This document shows positions 31,387 through 42,108 of a stretch of DNA of 64,000 bases, one piece after another. The stretch comes from Streptococcus hyointestinalis. Its GTDB lineage: Bacteria > Bacillota > Bacilli > Lactobacillales > Streptococcaceae. Each line of letters starts with the position of its first letter. The stretch's first letter is position 1. A program made the position numbers and the translations under genes. The notes under the pieces were generated by a model that saw only the letters and a list, made by a program, of their open reading frames with translations, was not told where the DNA came from and did not search any database. Where the stretch lies: assembly GCF_011039275.1 (NCBI RefSeq), contig NZ_JAAKGB010000001.1, positions 496,001-560,000 of the forward strand, written 5' to 3'.

Positions 31387-32077
31387 GCGTGTGCTGGTGA
31401 CAGGTGCGGCTAGCGGTATCGGACAGGCGCAAATGCGTGCCTTTTGTCGTGCCGGCTATGAGGTCTTTGCAGTGGACAAGGCTGCTATTTACAATCAGCA
31501 GGACAATCTCACGACTTTGCAGCTGGATGTGACGTCTGACTTAGAGACTCTATTTAGGGAGGTTTCGGATGTGGACATCATCTGCAACACCGCAGGTATC
31601 CTAGATGGCTACAAGCCACTCCTTGAGCAAACTATGGAGGAGATGGAGCAACTCTTTGCGATCAATCTCTATGCGCCTGCTCAGATTATGCGCCATTATC
31701 TGCCAAAAATGCTTTTACGCCAAGAAGGCATTATCATCAATATGTGCTCTATCGCTTCTTTCTTAGCGGGCGGTGGTGGCGCAAGCTACACTGCTAGTAA
31801 GCACGCTCTGGCTGGTCTGACCAAGCAGGTGGCGCTTGATTACGCTGACAAGGGCATTCAGGTATTTGGGATTGCGCCTGGGGCGGTCAAGACCGGCATG
31901 ACAGCTAGCGACTTTGAGCCTGGAGGATTAGCTGACTGGGTGGCGCAAGAAACACCTATTAAGCGCTGGAGTTTGCCAGAGGAAATCGCAGAGCTGACTC
32001 TCTTTTTAGCGTCTGGAAAGGCAAGCTCTATGCAGGGCGAAATTGTCAAAATAGACGGTGGTTGGAGTCTGAAATAA
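31379..32077 (+). CDS. Short-chain dehydrogenase/reductase (FabG-like)
   Basis: 232 residues. Rossmann start KRVLVTGAASGIGQAQMRAF (TGxxxGIG), NTAGILDGYKPL in place of NNAG, Ser in NMCSIASFLAGG and the catalytic pair YTASK, then GIAPGAVKTGMTA; C-terminal MQGEIVKIDGGWSLK closes the classical SDR fold. Streptococcal genomes often label it 3-oxoacyl-ACP reductase, but it lies outside any fatty-acid cluster (the true fabG is in the fab operon), so its substrate is open. It overlaps the DUF2829 gene, suggesting the two are made together. Confidence 0.9.
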   Translation: MTKRVLVTGAASGIGQAQMRAFCRAGYEVFAVDKAAIYNQQDNLTTLQLDVTSDLETLFREVSDVDIICNTAGILDGYKPLLEQTMEEMEQLFAINLYAPAQIMRHYLPKMLLRQEGIIINMCSIASFLAGGGGASYTASKHALAGLTKQVALDYADKGIQVFGIAPGAVKTGMTASDFEPGGLADWVAQETPIKRWSLPEEIAELTLFLASGKASSMQGEIVKIDGGWSLK

Positions 32078-32241
32078 AACAATATTTAAAAAATGGGAAA
32101 AAGATGTATTTTTTAAGGTTTGTTTAAGCTTTCGTCTGTAAAAGTCAATCTCTTTGTTAATAATGTTACACAAAGCCAATACGTTTGTCACCTTAAGCGT
32201 GTATGATAGATAACGTTGTTGATTGAGTCAACAAGTAGTGC

Positions 32242-32263
32242 ACTTACTTATTTTGAGGTAAGT
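32242..32263 (+). other. Leader hairpin upstream of the LysM gene
   Basis: ACTTAC (32242-32247) and GTAAGT (32258-32263) form a small stem in the untranslated leader. A TATGAT box lies at 32202-32207, but I see no convincing -35. The leader after the box is about 85 bases, long for this genome. Two TGTTA repeats (32155, 32164) further upstream resemble WalR/VicR half-sites, but at 9 rather than 11 bases. Confidence 0.4.
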
Positions 32264-32295
32264 AGAGTAATATCATATTCTTAAGGAGAAGATAC

Positions 32296-32877
32296 ATGAC
32301 AAACAAAATGAAATTACAATTATTGACAGTTGCAGGTGTACTTGGTTTGGCTACAGCGGGTGTTGCAGCAAGCGCAGATAGCTACACTGTTCAATCTGGA
32401 GATACATTGTCAGCTATCGCAGCAAACCACAACACAACTGTTGATAAATTGGTGAGCCTAAACAACATTGCAAACAGCCACCTTATCTACGCTGGTCAAG
32501 TGTTGGAACTTGACGAAGCAAGTGCTGCTGCAACTACAGCAACTACAACAGAAGCGACAACAACAGCTTCAGCAGCAACTACTGCTGATACATCAAGCTA
32601 CCAATCAAGCGTTGTCTTGTCAAACGGTAACACAGCTGGTAGCGTCGGTGCTTACGCCGCTGCTCAAGTAGCTGCTGCAACAGGTACAAGCGCAAGCACA
32701 TGGGAATACATCATCGCTAAAGAATCAAACGGTAACGTCAACGCCTACAACCCATCAGGTGCGTCTGGTCTTTTCCAAACAATGCCAATCTGGGGTGACA
32801 CATCAACCGTTGACGCACAAATCCAAGCCGCTATCCGTGCTTACCAATCATCAGGTTTTGGTGCGTGGGGCTTGTAA
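32296..32877 (+). CDS. Secreted LysM protein with C-terminal transglycosylase-like domain
   Basis: 193 residues. Signal peptide about 1-27 (cut near VAASADS), one LysM domain ([20 protein letters not shown] through [12 protein letters not shown], about 28-72) that binds peptidoglycan, an Ala/Thr-rich linker (about 73-100), and a C-terminal lysozyme-fold segment with the putative catalytic Glu in [20 protein letters not shown] and [10 protein letters not shown]. Related proteins are often controlled by WalRK/CovRS and abundant in culture supernatants. Codon use in the linker is highly optimised, which suggests strong expression. AAGGAG precedes the ATG and a terminator follows. Confidence 0.92.
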   Translation: MTNKMKLQLLTVAGVLGLATAGVAASADSYTVQSGDTLSAIAANHNTTVDKLVSLNNIANSHLIYAGQVLELDEASAAATTATTTEATTTASAATTADTSSYQSSVVLSNGNTAGSVGAYAAAQVAAATGTSASTWEYIIAKESNGNVNAYNPSGASGLFQTMPIWGDTSTVDAQIQAAIRAYQSSGFGAWGL

Positions 32878-32886
32878 TAGACTAAA

Positions 32887-32918
32887 AGGAGTTGGGAAAA
32901 ATCTCAACTTCTTTTTTT
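32887..32918 (+). terminator. Terminator after the LysM gene
   Basis: AGGAGTTGGGA pairs with TCTCAACTTC and a run of seven T follows. Confidence 0.85.
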
Positions 32919-32949
32919 GTATAGATTTATGTACGAGACGCAGTGGTTT

Positions 32950-33193
32950 GGAGAAACTCTAGTGACTTTAGTCGCTTTAGAGTTTCCCATGCACAATTGA
33001 TTAGGCACTTTGGTGCCAATCAATCCCTGCTAGTGGGCTCTAGGACGCTATAAATCAACTTTTAGAAGCCTTTTTGACATCAAGTTTCACTTGACTTTAT
33101 TTCCAACCTCAAAAGGTTTTGATAACCTTTTGAGCTATGCGGAGGTGGAACGACAAAATCGCATTTCTGCGAAATGACCGATTTTTGTTCCAC
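32950..33193. other. Gene-free stretch with five consecutive hairpins, unassigned
   Basis: The 409 bases between the LysM gene and the GlsB gene hold no credible reading frame but a chain of strong inverted repeats after the terminator. (1) 32953-32986, GAAACTCT/AGAGTTTC with inner GACT/AGTC. (2) 32997-33023, TTGAT and GGCAC arms with one bulge. (3) 33080-33094, TCAAGT/ACTTGA. (4) 33108-33134, an 11-base-pair perfect stem with loop TTGAT. (5) 33145-33193, GTGGAAC/GTTCCAC around AAAATCG/CGATTTT and CATTTC/GAAATG, about 20 base pairs. Hairpin 5 resembles the intergenic GTGGAAC-type inverted repeats I recall from other streptococci. It may be a dispersed element or a structured RNA; I cannot tell which. 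Confidence 0.6.
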
Positions 33194-33225
33194 TCTCTTT
33201 TTAGTGCTTTAAACTTGGTCAAGTT

Positions 33226-33254
33226 TTGTCAAAGTCTTTTAATCATGCTATAAT
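33226..33254 (+). promoter_or_regulatory. Promoter of the GlsB-type gene
   Basis: -35 TTGTCA (33226-33231), 17-base spacer, extended -10 TGCTATAAT (-10 at 33249-33254). Confidence 0.85.
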
Positions 33255-33286
33255 CAGACTAGTACACAGGAAAAAGGAGAATATCT

Positions 33287-33523
33287 ATGATTTGGTCACT
33301 AATAGTCGGTGCATTTATCGGATGGTTAGCGAGTCTTGTGACAGGTAAAGACCGCTCAATGGGCTGTATCTGGAATACCGTGGCAGGATTACTCGGTGCC
33401 TTTGTCGGACAACGTCTGTTTGGTGCGTGGGGAACGCACCTAGCTGGTATGGCTGTCTTTCCCTCCATACTCGGTGCCATCATCGTCATCGCTGTTGCTT
33501 CCCTCTTTTTCGGGGATAATTGA
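33287..33523 (+). CDS. GlsB/YeaQ/YmgE family stress-response membrane protein
   Basis: 78 residues made of three membrane segments with glycine-rich faces: LIVGAFIGWLASLVTGKDR, IWNTVAGLLGAFVGQRLFG and FPSILGAIIVIAVASLFFG, the pattern of the transglycosylase-associated (GlsB) family. These small proteins are tied to general or envelope stress; the molecular role is unknown. AAAAAGGAG precedes the ATG. The ASCH gene starts 17 bases later and is likely cotranscribed. Confidence 0.9.
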   Translation: MIWSLIVGAFIGWLASLVTGKDRSMGCIWNTVAGLLGAFVGQRLFGAWGTHLAGMAVFPSILGAIIVIAVASLFFGDN

Positions 33524-33540
33524 GGAAAGAGGTGGTAAGC

Positions 33541-33999
33541 ATGGTAAAAGCAGAAAGTATGTGGCAAGATTTTCTTGCCACTCGTCCTGACATCACTCAA
33601 GGCATGGATGCTTGGGCTTTTGGTGTGGAGGCAGATACACTAGCGGACTTGGTTTTAAAAGGCGTCAAAACAGCGACCGCTTCCGCCTATGACCTGTACG
33701 AGCTAGATAAGGAAGCTCTGCCCCAAGAGGGGACTTATGATGTCGTTTTGGATAGCAAGGACGAGGCGGTTTGTATCATTGAAATCACAAAAGTCAGCCT
33801 GGTACCTTTTTCTCAAGTATCAGCCCAGCATGCTTACAAGGAGGGCGAAGGCGATAGAAGCCTTGCCTACTGGCAAAAGGTGCATGAAAATATTTTCAGT
33901 AAGTGGTTTGATGAGTGCGGATTGACCTTTAGTCAGGATAGTGTCATTGTCCTAGAAGAGTTTGAAGTGGTTTATCCAGAGAAAGAGGACGCAAAATGA
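33541..33999 (+). CDS. ASCH domain protein
   Basis: 152 residues from the ATG at 33541 (AAGAGGTGG upstream); a TTG-started longer frame overlapping the GlsB stop is not used. ASCH is a PUA-like beta-barrel thought to bind RNA or modified nucleosides; a few members hydrolyse N4-acetylcytidine. Visible motifs: AWAFGVEADTLADLVLKGVKTATAS with the GxKxxT-type loop, then CIIEITKVSLVPFSQV and EGDRSLAYWQKVHENIF. It overlaps the next gene by four bases. Substrate unknown. Confidence 0.88.
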   Translation: MVKAESMWQDFLATRPDITQGMDAWAFGVEADTLADLVLKGVKTATASAYDLYELDKEALPQEGTYDVVLDSKDEAVCIIEITKVSLVPFSQVSAQHAYKEGEGDRSLAYWQKVHENIFSKWFDECGLTFSQDSVIVLEEFEVVYPEKEDAK

Positions 34000-34979
34000 A
34001 GTTAGCCTTGTTAGGGACGGGAAAAATCGTTGAGGAAGTCTTGCCTGTTTTAGAAAGAGTTACTGGCATTGAACTGGTGGGGATTTTGTCCACACCACGT
34101 AGCCTAGAAAAAGCAGAGAAGCTAGCCCAGCGCTACGCTATGATGATAGCGACGAGCAACTATGAGGACTTGTTAAAGAGCGATGCTATTGATACGATTT
34201 ACATCGGGATACCCAATAACACTCACTATGATTATGCCAAGAAAGCCCTGCTTGCCGGCAAGAATGTCATCTGTGAAAAGCCCTTTACGCTAAAAAAAGC
34301 AGACTTAGAAGATTTGGTTGCTACCGCTAAAAAAGAAAAGGTCTTTTTACTAGAAGCTATCACCAACCAATACCTGCCAAACTTTGCTGTTATCAAGGAA
34401 GAGCTGGCACATATAGGGGAGGTCAAGATTGTAGAGTGCAACTACTCGCAATATTCCTCACGCTATGACGCCTTTAAGCGTGGTGAGATTGCGCCAGCCT
34501 TTGATCCCAAGATGGGCGGTGGGGCGCTCTATGACCTCAATATCTACAATATCCACCTTGTGGTGGGGCTCTTTGGCAAGCCAAAGTCAGTGACTTATCT
34601 GGCAAATAAAGAGCGTGGCGTGGATACCTCGGGGATTTTGGTCATGGACTTTGGAGCCTTTAAGTGCGTTTGTATCGCCGCCAAAGACTGTGCTGCCGAG
34701 GTGCGCTCGACTATTCAGGGCAATAAAGGCTCTATCGCTATATTAGGTCCGACAAATAGTCTGCCAACTGTCCAAGTGACTTTGGATGGAGAAAAGGCTC
34801 AAGTCATTGATGTCAATGCTGGCAGACACCGCATGCAGGCTGAGTTTGAAGCGTTTGAGCGTATCTTAGCTACTAAAGATACCAAGGCAGCCCAAAAAGC
34901 ACTAGAGCATAGCCTAGATGTGATGGACGTGTTGGAGCGTGCGGCTCAGTCCACAGACGAGACTAGGTCTCATGTGTGA
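33996..34979 (+). CDS. Gfo/Idh/MocA family oxidoreductase
   Basis: 327 residues. N-terminal Rossmann domain (ALLGTGKIVEEVLPVL, about 3-18; IDTIYIGIPNNTHYDYAKKA) and the family's EKPFTLKKADLEDL motif with the catalytic-site Lys at about residue 92. The C-terminal alpha/beta dimer domain includes GGGALYDLNIYNIHLVVGLFG. These NAD(P) enzymes act on sugars, inositols or dihydrodiols; the substrate here is not evident. It is coupled to the ASCH gene (ATGA overlap) and precedes glmU by 52 bases. Confidence 0.9.
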   Translation: MKLALLGTGKIVEEVLPVLERVTGIELVGILSTPRSLEKAEKLAQRYAMMIATSNYEDLLKSDAIDTIYIGIPNNTHYDYAKKALLAGKNVICEKPFTLKKADLEDLVATAKKEKVFLLEAITNQYLPNFAVIKEELAHIGEVKIVECNYSQYSSRYDAFKRGEIAPAFDPKMGGGALYDLNIYNIHLVVGLFGKPKSVTYLANKERGVDTSGILVMDFGAFKCVCIAAKDCAAEVRSTIQGNKGSIAILGPTNSLPTVQVTLDGEKAQVIDVNAGRHRMQAEFEAFERILATKDTKAAQKALEHSLDVMDVLERAAQSTDETRSHV

Positions 34980-34984
34980 TTTTA

Positions 34985-34993
34985 TGCTATAAT
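34985..34993 (+). promoter_or_regulatory. Extended -10 promoter of glmU
   Basis: TGCTATAAT (34985-34993), at the very end of the upstream gene, with no clear -35. It lies about 39 bases before the glmU ATG. Confidence 0.65.
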
Positions 34994-35019
34994 AGTAGCA
35001 GTTTATTTATAGAAAATGA

Positions 35020-36411
<1,392 letters not shown>

Positions 36412-36419
36412 GGTAAGCT

Positions 36420-36974
36420 ATGGACTTTGAAGAAAAAACACTGAAGCGTACAGAGATTTTTGACGGTCAGATTTTTAAGGTTTGCCTGGATGAGGTCGAG
36501 CTGCCAAACAACCTTGGTACCTCAAAGCGTGAGCTGGTCTTTCACAAGGGTGCTGTCGCTGTTCTAGCTGTGACAGATGAGGGCAAGATTATCCTTGTCA
36601 AACAATATCGCAAGGCTATTGAGAGCGTGTCCTACGAGATTCCAGCTGGAAAGCTTGAAGAGGGAGAAGCAGGTCTTGAGCAAGAAGCAGCAAGCCGTGA
36701 ACTCGAGGAGGAGACAGGCTATCAAGGTCAGCTCACGCCCCTCTATACTTTTTACACAGCCATTGGTTTTTCCAATGAAAAAATCACGCTCTATCTAGCG
36801 GACAAGCTCCAAAAAGTGGACAATCCTCGCCCACAAGATGAGGATGAGGTCATTGAGCTGTTTGAGCTTAGCTATGAGGAGTGTATGGAGCTGGTTGCGT
36901 CTGGGCAGATCTGTGATGCCAAGACTCTGATTGCTCTACAATATTATGCGCTGAATTACGGAGGTGATGCCTAG
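36420..36974 (+). CDS. NUDIX hydrolase, probable ADP-ribose pyrophosphatase
   Basis: 184 residues. The NUDIX box is seen as GKLEEGEAGLEQEAASRELE followed by EETGY (about residues 78-102). Upstream QYRKAIESVSYEIPAGKLEEGE is typical of the ADP-ribose pyrophosphatase subfamily, which clears free ADP-ribose. It lies eight bases after glmU, and its TAG overlaps the macP GTG by one base. Confidence 0.92.
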   Translation: MDFEEKTLKRTEIFDGQIFKVCLDEVELPNNLGTSKRELVFHKGAVAVLAVTDEGKIILVKQYRKAIESVSYEIPAGKLEEGEAGLEQEAASRELEEETGYQGQLTPLYTFYTAIGFSNEKITLYLADKLQKVDNPRPQDEDEVIELFELSYEECMELVASGQICDAKTLIALQYYALNYGGDA

Positions 36975-37207
36975 TGGGAAAGCCCCTTCTTACAGATGAC
37001 ATCATTGAAAAAGCAAAGCGTGGCGAGCTGCGTGATGAGGACTTGTATGGAGAGGATTTTCAGTCTGATGATGGTGTTCCTCATATTTACAAGAGCCGAA
37101 GAATCGAGCAGGAGAAGCGCAAAGCTTTTAGGCGAAAGTTAAATGTGATACTAGGGATTGTGCTGCTCTTGATTGCCGCCCTAGTCTATGCTGTTTTTTA
37201 TTTGTGA
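36974..37207 (+). CDS. macP: MacP-like activator of class A penicillin-binding protein
   Basis: 77 residues, GTG start overlapping the preceding stop. Cytoplasmic N-terminal part (MGKPLLTDDIIEKAKRGELR, YKSRRIEQEKRKAFRRKLN) and one C-terminal membrane helix (about 55-76). In S. pneumoniae MacP is a membrane cofactor that activates PBP2a, is phosphorylated by StkP, and sits in the same glmU-nudix-macP-mtnN order. The conserved GKPLLTD start, the KSRRIE motif, the size and the position all match. The phosphorylated Thr of the pneumococcal protein has no obvious counterpart between residues 25 and 40 here, which are Asp/Glu-rich. Confidence 0.85.
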   Translation: MGKPLLTDDIIEKAKRGELRDEDLYGEDFQSDDGVPHIYKSRRIEQEKRKAFRRKLNVILGIVLLLIAALVYAVFYL

Positions 37208-37213
37208 GGTAAG

Positions 37214-37903
37214 ATGAAGATTGGAATTATTGCTGCCATGGAGCAGGAACTGCGCCTATTGGTAGATAGATTAGAAGACATAAAAACAACGACCCGCTTA
37301 GGAAATACTTACTATAGCGGAACGTTGGGTAAGCATGATGTGGTGCTAGTGCAGTCTGGTGTCGGCAAGGTCATGTCAGCCATGAGTGTGGCTGTTTTGG
37401 TGGGTGATTTTGAGGTGGAAGCTGTTATCAACACGGGCTCTGCTGGTGCGGTGGCAGAGGGCATTGCCATTGGTGATGTCGTTGTTGCTAGTCGCTTGGT
37501 TTACCACGACGTGGACTTGACTGCCTTTGGCTACGCTTACGGGCAAATGTCTATGCAGCCGCTCTATTTTGAGTCAGATGAGCGCTTTGTGGCGGTCTTT
37601 GAGGAGACGCTAAGAGAGCAGAAAGTCGCAAGCCATATCGGCTTAATCGCAACGGGAGATAGCTTTATCGCTGGTCAGGACAAGATTGACCGCATTAAAA
37701 CAGCTTTTCCAGAGGTGCTAGCCGTTGAGATGGAGGGAGCTGCTATTGCGCAAGCTGCGCACGCTACAAACTGCCCCTTCATCGTTATCAGAGCCATGAG
37801 CGACACCGCAAGCCACGATGCCAACATCACCTTCGATGAGTTCATCATAGAAGCCGGCAAACGCTCTGCAAAGACGCTAATCGCCTTTTTGGAGAAATTA
37901 TAA
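37214..37903 (+). CDS. mtnN: 5'-methylthioadenosine/S-adenosylhomocysteine nucleosidase MtnN (Pfs)
   Basis: 229 residues. It cleaves adenine from MTA and SAH, recycling SAM by-products; with LuxS it leads to autoinducer-2. It starts KIGIIAAMEQELRLLVD; the ribose/adenine-binding stretch LAVEMEGAAIAQAAH (catalytic Glu) and the catalytic Asp in RAMSDTASHDANITFDEF are in place. Last gene of the glmU operon, closed by a strong bidirectional hairpin. Confidence 0.97.
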   Translation: MKIGIIAAMEQELRLLVDRLEDIKTTTRLGNTYYSGTLGKHDVVLVQSGVGKVMSAMSVAVLVGDFEVEAVINTGSAGAVAEGIAIGDVVVASRLVYHDVDLTAFGYAYGQMSMQPLYFESDERFVAVFEETLREQKVASHIGLIATGDSFIAGQDKIDRIKTAFPEVLAVEMEGAAIAQAAHATNCPFIVIRAMSDTASHDANITFDEFIIEAGKRSAKTLIAFLEKL

Positions 37904-37919
37904 AAAACGAGTATAAAAT

Positions 37920-37956
37920 AAATAGCAAGCTAGAAAAGTTAGCTTGCTATTTGTTT
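37920..37956 (+). terminator. Terminator after mtnN
   Basis: AATAGCAAGCTA pairs with TAGCTTGCTATT (12 base pairs) followed by TGTTTT. It marks the left edge of the restriction-modification cassette. Confidence 0.9.
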
Positions 37957-37978
37957 TGCAATGATAACATACGACTTG

Positions 37979-39628
<1,650 letters not shown>

Positions 39629-39632
<4 letters not shown>

Positions 39633-40180
39633 AAAAAGGTGGTATTGGAGGAGCTAATACTAATAAAACAGGCTTAAAATTTGAAAAAGATACAGATTTT
39701 TCAGAGCTTGTAGATAAATTACCTGGTTATAAGGTTGTAGAAATAAACTTTAATGACAAAAAGATTACTCGAGGTTTTGAAGTACGTAGAGGAAATGATT
39801 TAGTTGGAAAAATTATGTCACAATACCGATTTTATGATTTCTTAGCTGAGATTGGCTTAGATAATTTTAATTCTAAACAATGGAAGCCAGATGAAGCATT
39901 TATAAACTTTGAGAACAATACTGTTTATATTGTCGAAAAGAAATGGCAAGAGACAGAAGGAAGCGTTGATGAAAAATTATTAGGATTTGGAAATAAACGC
40001 AGACTTTATCAAAGATTATTAGATAAAGCTGAAAATCCTTTTGCAGTTCAATTTATATTTGTGGGGAATAGTAGCTTTTTTGGCAAGGATAAGTATCGGG
40101 ATAGCTTTGAAATGTTACGCGGAGATGGTATTAAAATTATGCTTGATGAGTATGATATGGTATACTTTGGTTTATACTAA
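39629..40180 (+). CDS. PD-(D/E)XK-type nuclease-like protein, probable second restriction endonuclease
   Basis: 183 residues, absent from the pneumococcal DpnII cassette. GGANTNKTGLKFEKDTDF near the start matches the G-FE stretch before many restriction nuclease folds, and KPDEAFINFENNTVYIVEKK has PD...ExK spacing of a PD-(D/E)XK active site (Asp about residue 92, Glu and Lys about 108-110). It overlaps dpnA by four bases and lies 16 bases before the DpnII-type endonuclease gene. As I recall, the S. suis SsuDAT1I locus has two GATC methylases and two unrelated isoschizomeric nucleases; this gene order fits that type. Cleavage of GATC by this protein is inferred from position only. Confidence 0.7.
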
Positions 40181-40196
40181 ACAATAAGGAAACGAT

Positions 40197-41105
40197 ATGA
40201 AATTAGATAAATACTTACAATTATTTTCAGAAGAAAGACTTGACTATTTTTTATCAACTTTGTCTGTTACCAATCGAACGCCATCCTACTATGTCAACTG
40301 GGAAAAGGTTGAGCGTGAAACAAAACGCTTTGAACTAGAGCTCAATACGCTTAATTATCTCGTTGGGAAAGAAAATATATACGATGAAGCACTTGCTCTA
40401 TTTCAAAAGCAACCAGAATTGCTAAAAGCGGTACCTAGTCTTATTGCTAGCCGTGAGAAAGCGCTTGATATTCTGACGATTGACGAAGAAGATACAATGC
40501 GTTTTGAACAGATCAATTTTTCAAAGGTTGATACTAATCGTATTGTAGATTATGTGGACTTTATGGAACAAGCTGGTTTACTTCATTTTCTTCAAAATCA
40601 AGCTCAACGTTCATTAGTGGACTACGTCTACGGGGTAGAGACTGGTTTAGATAGTAATGCTCGCAAAAATCGTAGTGGAACTACAATGGAAATGATTTTA
40701 GAACAACATGTTGCTAAACTAGCTAAGCAATATCAACTAGAGTGGAAAGCACAAGCGACAGCGCAATTTATAAAAGAAAACTGGCAGATAGAAGTTCCTG
40801 TTGATAAGTCGAAGCGACGTTTTGATGTGGCCATTTATTCTAAGAAACAGCATAAGGTCTGGTTGATTGAAACCAACTACTACGGAGGTGGCGGCAGTAA
40901 GCTAAAGGCAGTAGCGGGTGAGTTTACAGAACTCAGTCAGTTTGTCACAACTTCAAAAGATAATGTTGCATTTATTTGGGTAACTGATGGTCAAGGGTGG
41001 AAAACAGCGCATTTGCCCCTATCTGAAGCTTTTGGTCACATGACTAATATCTTTAATCTTCACATGTTAAAAGAAAACTTTTTGTCTGATTTACTCAAAA
41101 AATAA
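40197..41105 (+). CDS. dpnB: DpnII-family type II restriction endonuclease (GATC)
   Basis: 302 residues, similar in size to R.DpnII (288). Conserved family stretches: LVDYVYGVETGLDSNARKNR, SGTTMEMILEQHV, the catalytic-site region RFDVAIYSKKQHKVWLIETN (D...ExN) with YYGGGGSKLKAVAGEF, and FIWVTDGQGWKTAHLPLSE. The DpnII/MboI family cuts unmethylated GATC. It has the ribosome binding site ATAAGGAAA and is the last gene of the cassette before a shared terminator. It is less like R.DpnII than the methylases are like theirs, so specificity is inferred from the partners. Confidence 0.9.
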   Translation: MKLDKYLQLFSEERLDYFLSTLSVTNRTPSYYVNWEKVERETKRFELELNTLNYLVGKENIYDEALALFQKQPELLKAVPSLIASREKALDILTIDEEDTMRFEQINFSKVDTNRIVDYVDFMEQAGLLHFLQNQAQRSLVDYVYGVETGLDSNARKNRSGTTMEMILEQHVAKLAKQYQLEWKAQATAQFIKENWQIEVPVDKSKRRFDVAIYSKKQHKVWLIETNYYGGGGSKLKAVAGEFTELSQFVTTSKDNVAFIWVTDGQGWKTAHLPLSEAFGHMTNIFNLHMLKENFLSDLLKK

Positions 41106-41132
41106 TAAAAAACGGCTCTTGCCGTTTTTTTA
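41105..41132. terminator. Bidirectional terminator between the restriction cassette and the cyclophilin gene
   Basis: AAAAAACGGC TCTT GCCGTTTTTT forms a hairpin that works for both converging genes; it marks the right edge of the cassette. Confidence 0.9.
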
Positions 41133-41143
41133 TATATCATCCT

Positions 41144-41947
41144 TTAATCAAACTGATAATCTTTGACGATTTTGATGGATTTGATGGTGACGTCGGTTTT
41201 GGGTTTATTGCTGTCGTCTGTTTCGACTTGGGCGATTTTATCCACAACGTCCATACCGCTGATGACTTGTCCAAAGACAGTGTATTGCCCGTCAAGATCA
41301 GGGTTTCCGCCTTTTTTATAGGCGTCAATAATCGCTTTGGGATACTTGCTGGTGCTTAGAGAACTAGCGTTATCCGTGCTGTTTTGATTGATGTAGAACT
41401 GGCTACCGTTAGTATCCTCGCCTTTATTTGCCATAGCAAGGCTGCCACGGATGTTGTAGAGATAAGGGCTAATCTCGTTTTTAAAGCCATTGCCAGAGTC
41501 AATGCTCTTGTCTTTGCCTTTCCAGATGGACTTACCACCGCTGCCGTCCCCATTTGGGTCACCAGATTGGACGATGAAGTTGTTGATAACACGGTGGAAA
41601 GTCAGATTGTCATAGTAGCCTTCCTTGGCATGGGTGAGGAAGTTTTCCACAGCAAGCGGAGCATATTTTGGAAAGAGCTTGATGGTAATGTCTCCTAGCG
41701 ACGTTGTCATGATGACTTCGGCTTCGTCTTTTGCGACGGTATCGCTTAATTGTGGAAAAGCAGAAGCCTTGGCTTTAAGCGCTTTTTGCAATTCTTTTTG
41801 GTCTTTTTCTTCAGCCGCTTGGCTGGAGCTTGCAGCGATTTTTTGATCCACGTAATCATCTCCTTTTAAGGCACGCTCAACACTTTCACAACCTGCTAGA
41901 GTGAGCAGACCAACTAGCAGTAAGGATAGCACTCCCCATTTTTTCAT
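41144..41947 (-). CDS. Peptidyl-prolyl cis-trans isomerase lipoprotein (cyclophilin type)
   Basis: 267 residues from the ATG whose complement is at 41945-41947, with GGAGGAAAT upstream; the longer frame to 41989 lacks support. Lipoprotein signal MKKWGVLSLLLVGLLTLAGC with lipobox LAGC, so it is anchored outside the membrane. The cyclophilin domain (about 80-260) shows VENFLTHAKEGYYDNLTFHR, FIVQSGDPNGDGSGG, GSLAMANKGEDTNGSQFYI and YTVFGQVISGMDVVDKI. It assists folding of exported proteins; homologues are called SlrA/PpiA in streptococci. An extended -10 (TGTTACAAT) lies on the minus strand at 41988-41980. Confidence 0.94.
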   Translation of the reverse strand: MKKWGVLSLLLVGLLTLAGCESVERALKGDDYVDQKIAASSSQAAEEKDQKELQKALKAKASAFPQLSDTVAKDEAEVIMTTSLGDITIKLFPKYAPLAVENFLTHAKEGYYDNLTFHRVINNFIVQSGDPNGDGSGGKSIWKGKDKSIDSGNGFKNEISPYLYNIRGSLAMANKGEDTNGSQFYINQNSTDNASSLSTSKYPKAIIDAYKKGGNPDLDGQYTVFGQVISGMDVVDKIAQVETDDSNKPKTDVTIKSIKIVKDYQFD

Positions 41948-42061
41948 AAACGTTATTTCCTCCAAGAGCTTTTTTCTTAATTGTAACACAGAAAGCAGGA
42001 TTTCTCTATGAAAATCCCATTAAAGACTTCTTTTTTGCCATTTTTCTAAGTGTCCAAAATA

Positions 42062-42070
42062 TGGTATAAT
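42062..42070 (+). promoter_or_regulatory. Extended -10 promoter of ftsK
   Basis: TGGTATAAT at 42062-42070 in the context AAAATATGGTATAATA, nearly the same as upstream of xseA and the degV gene. Confidence 0.75.
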
Positions 42071-42108
42071 AAAAGTTACGATTATTTAGATTAACGTAGG
42101 AAGGTTAT

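Noticed and set aside
32155..32169. Two TGTTA repeats upstream of the LysM gene as a WalR/VicR site
   Set aside because: Their starts are 9 bases apart, not the 11 required by the consensus, so I list them only as a remark.
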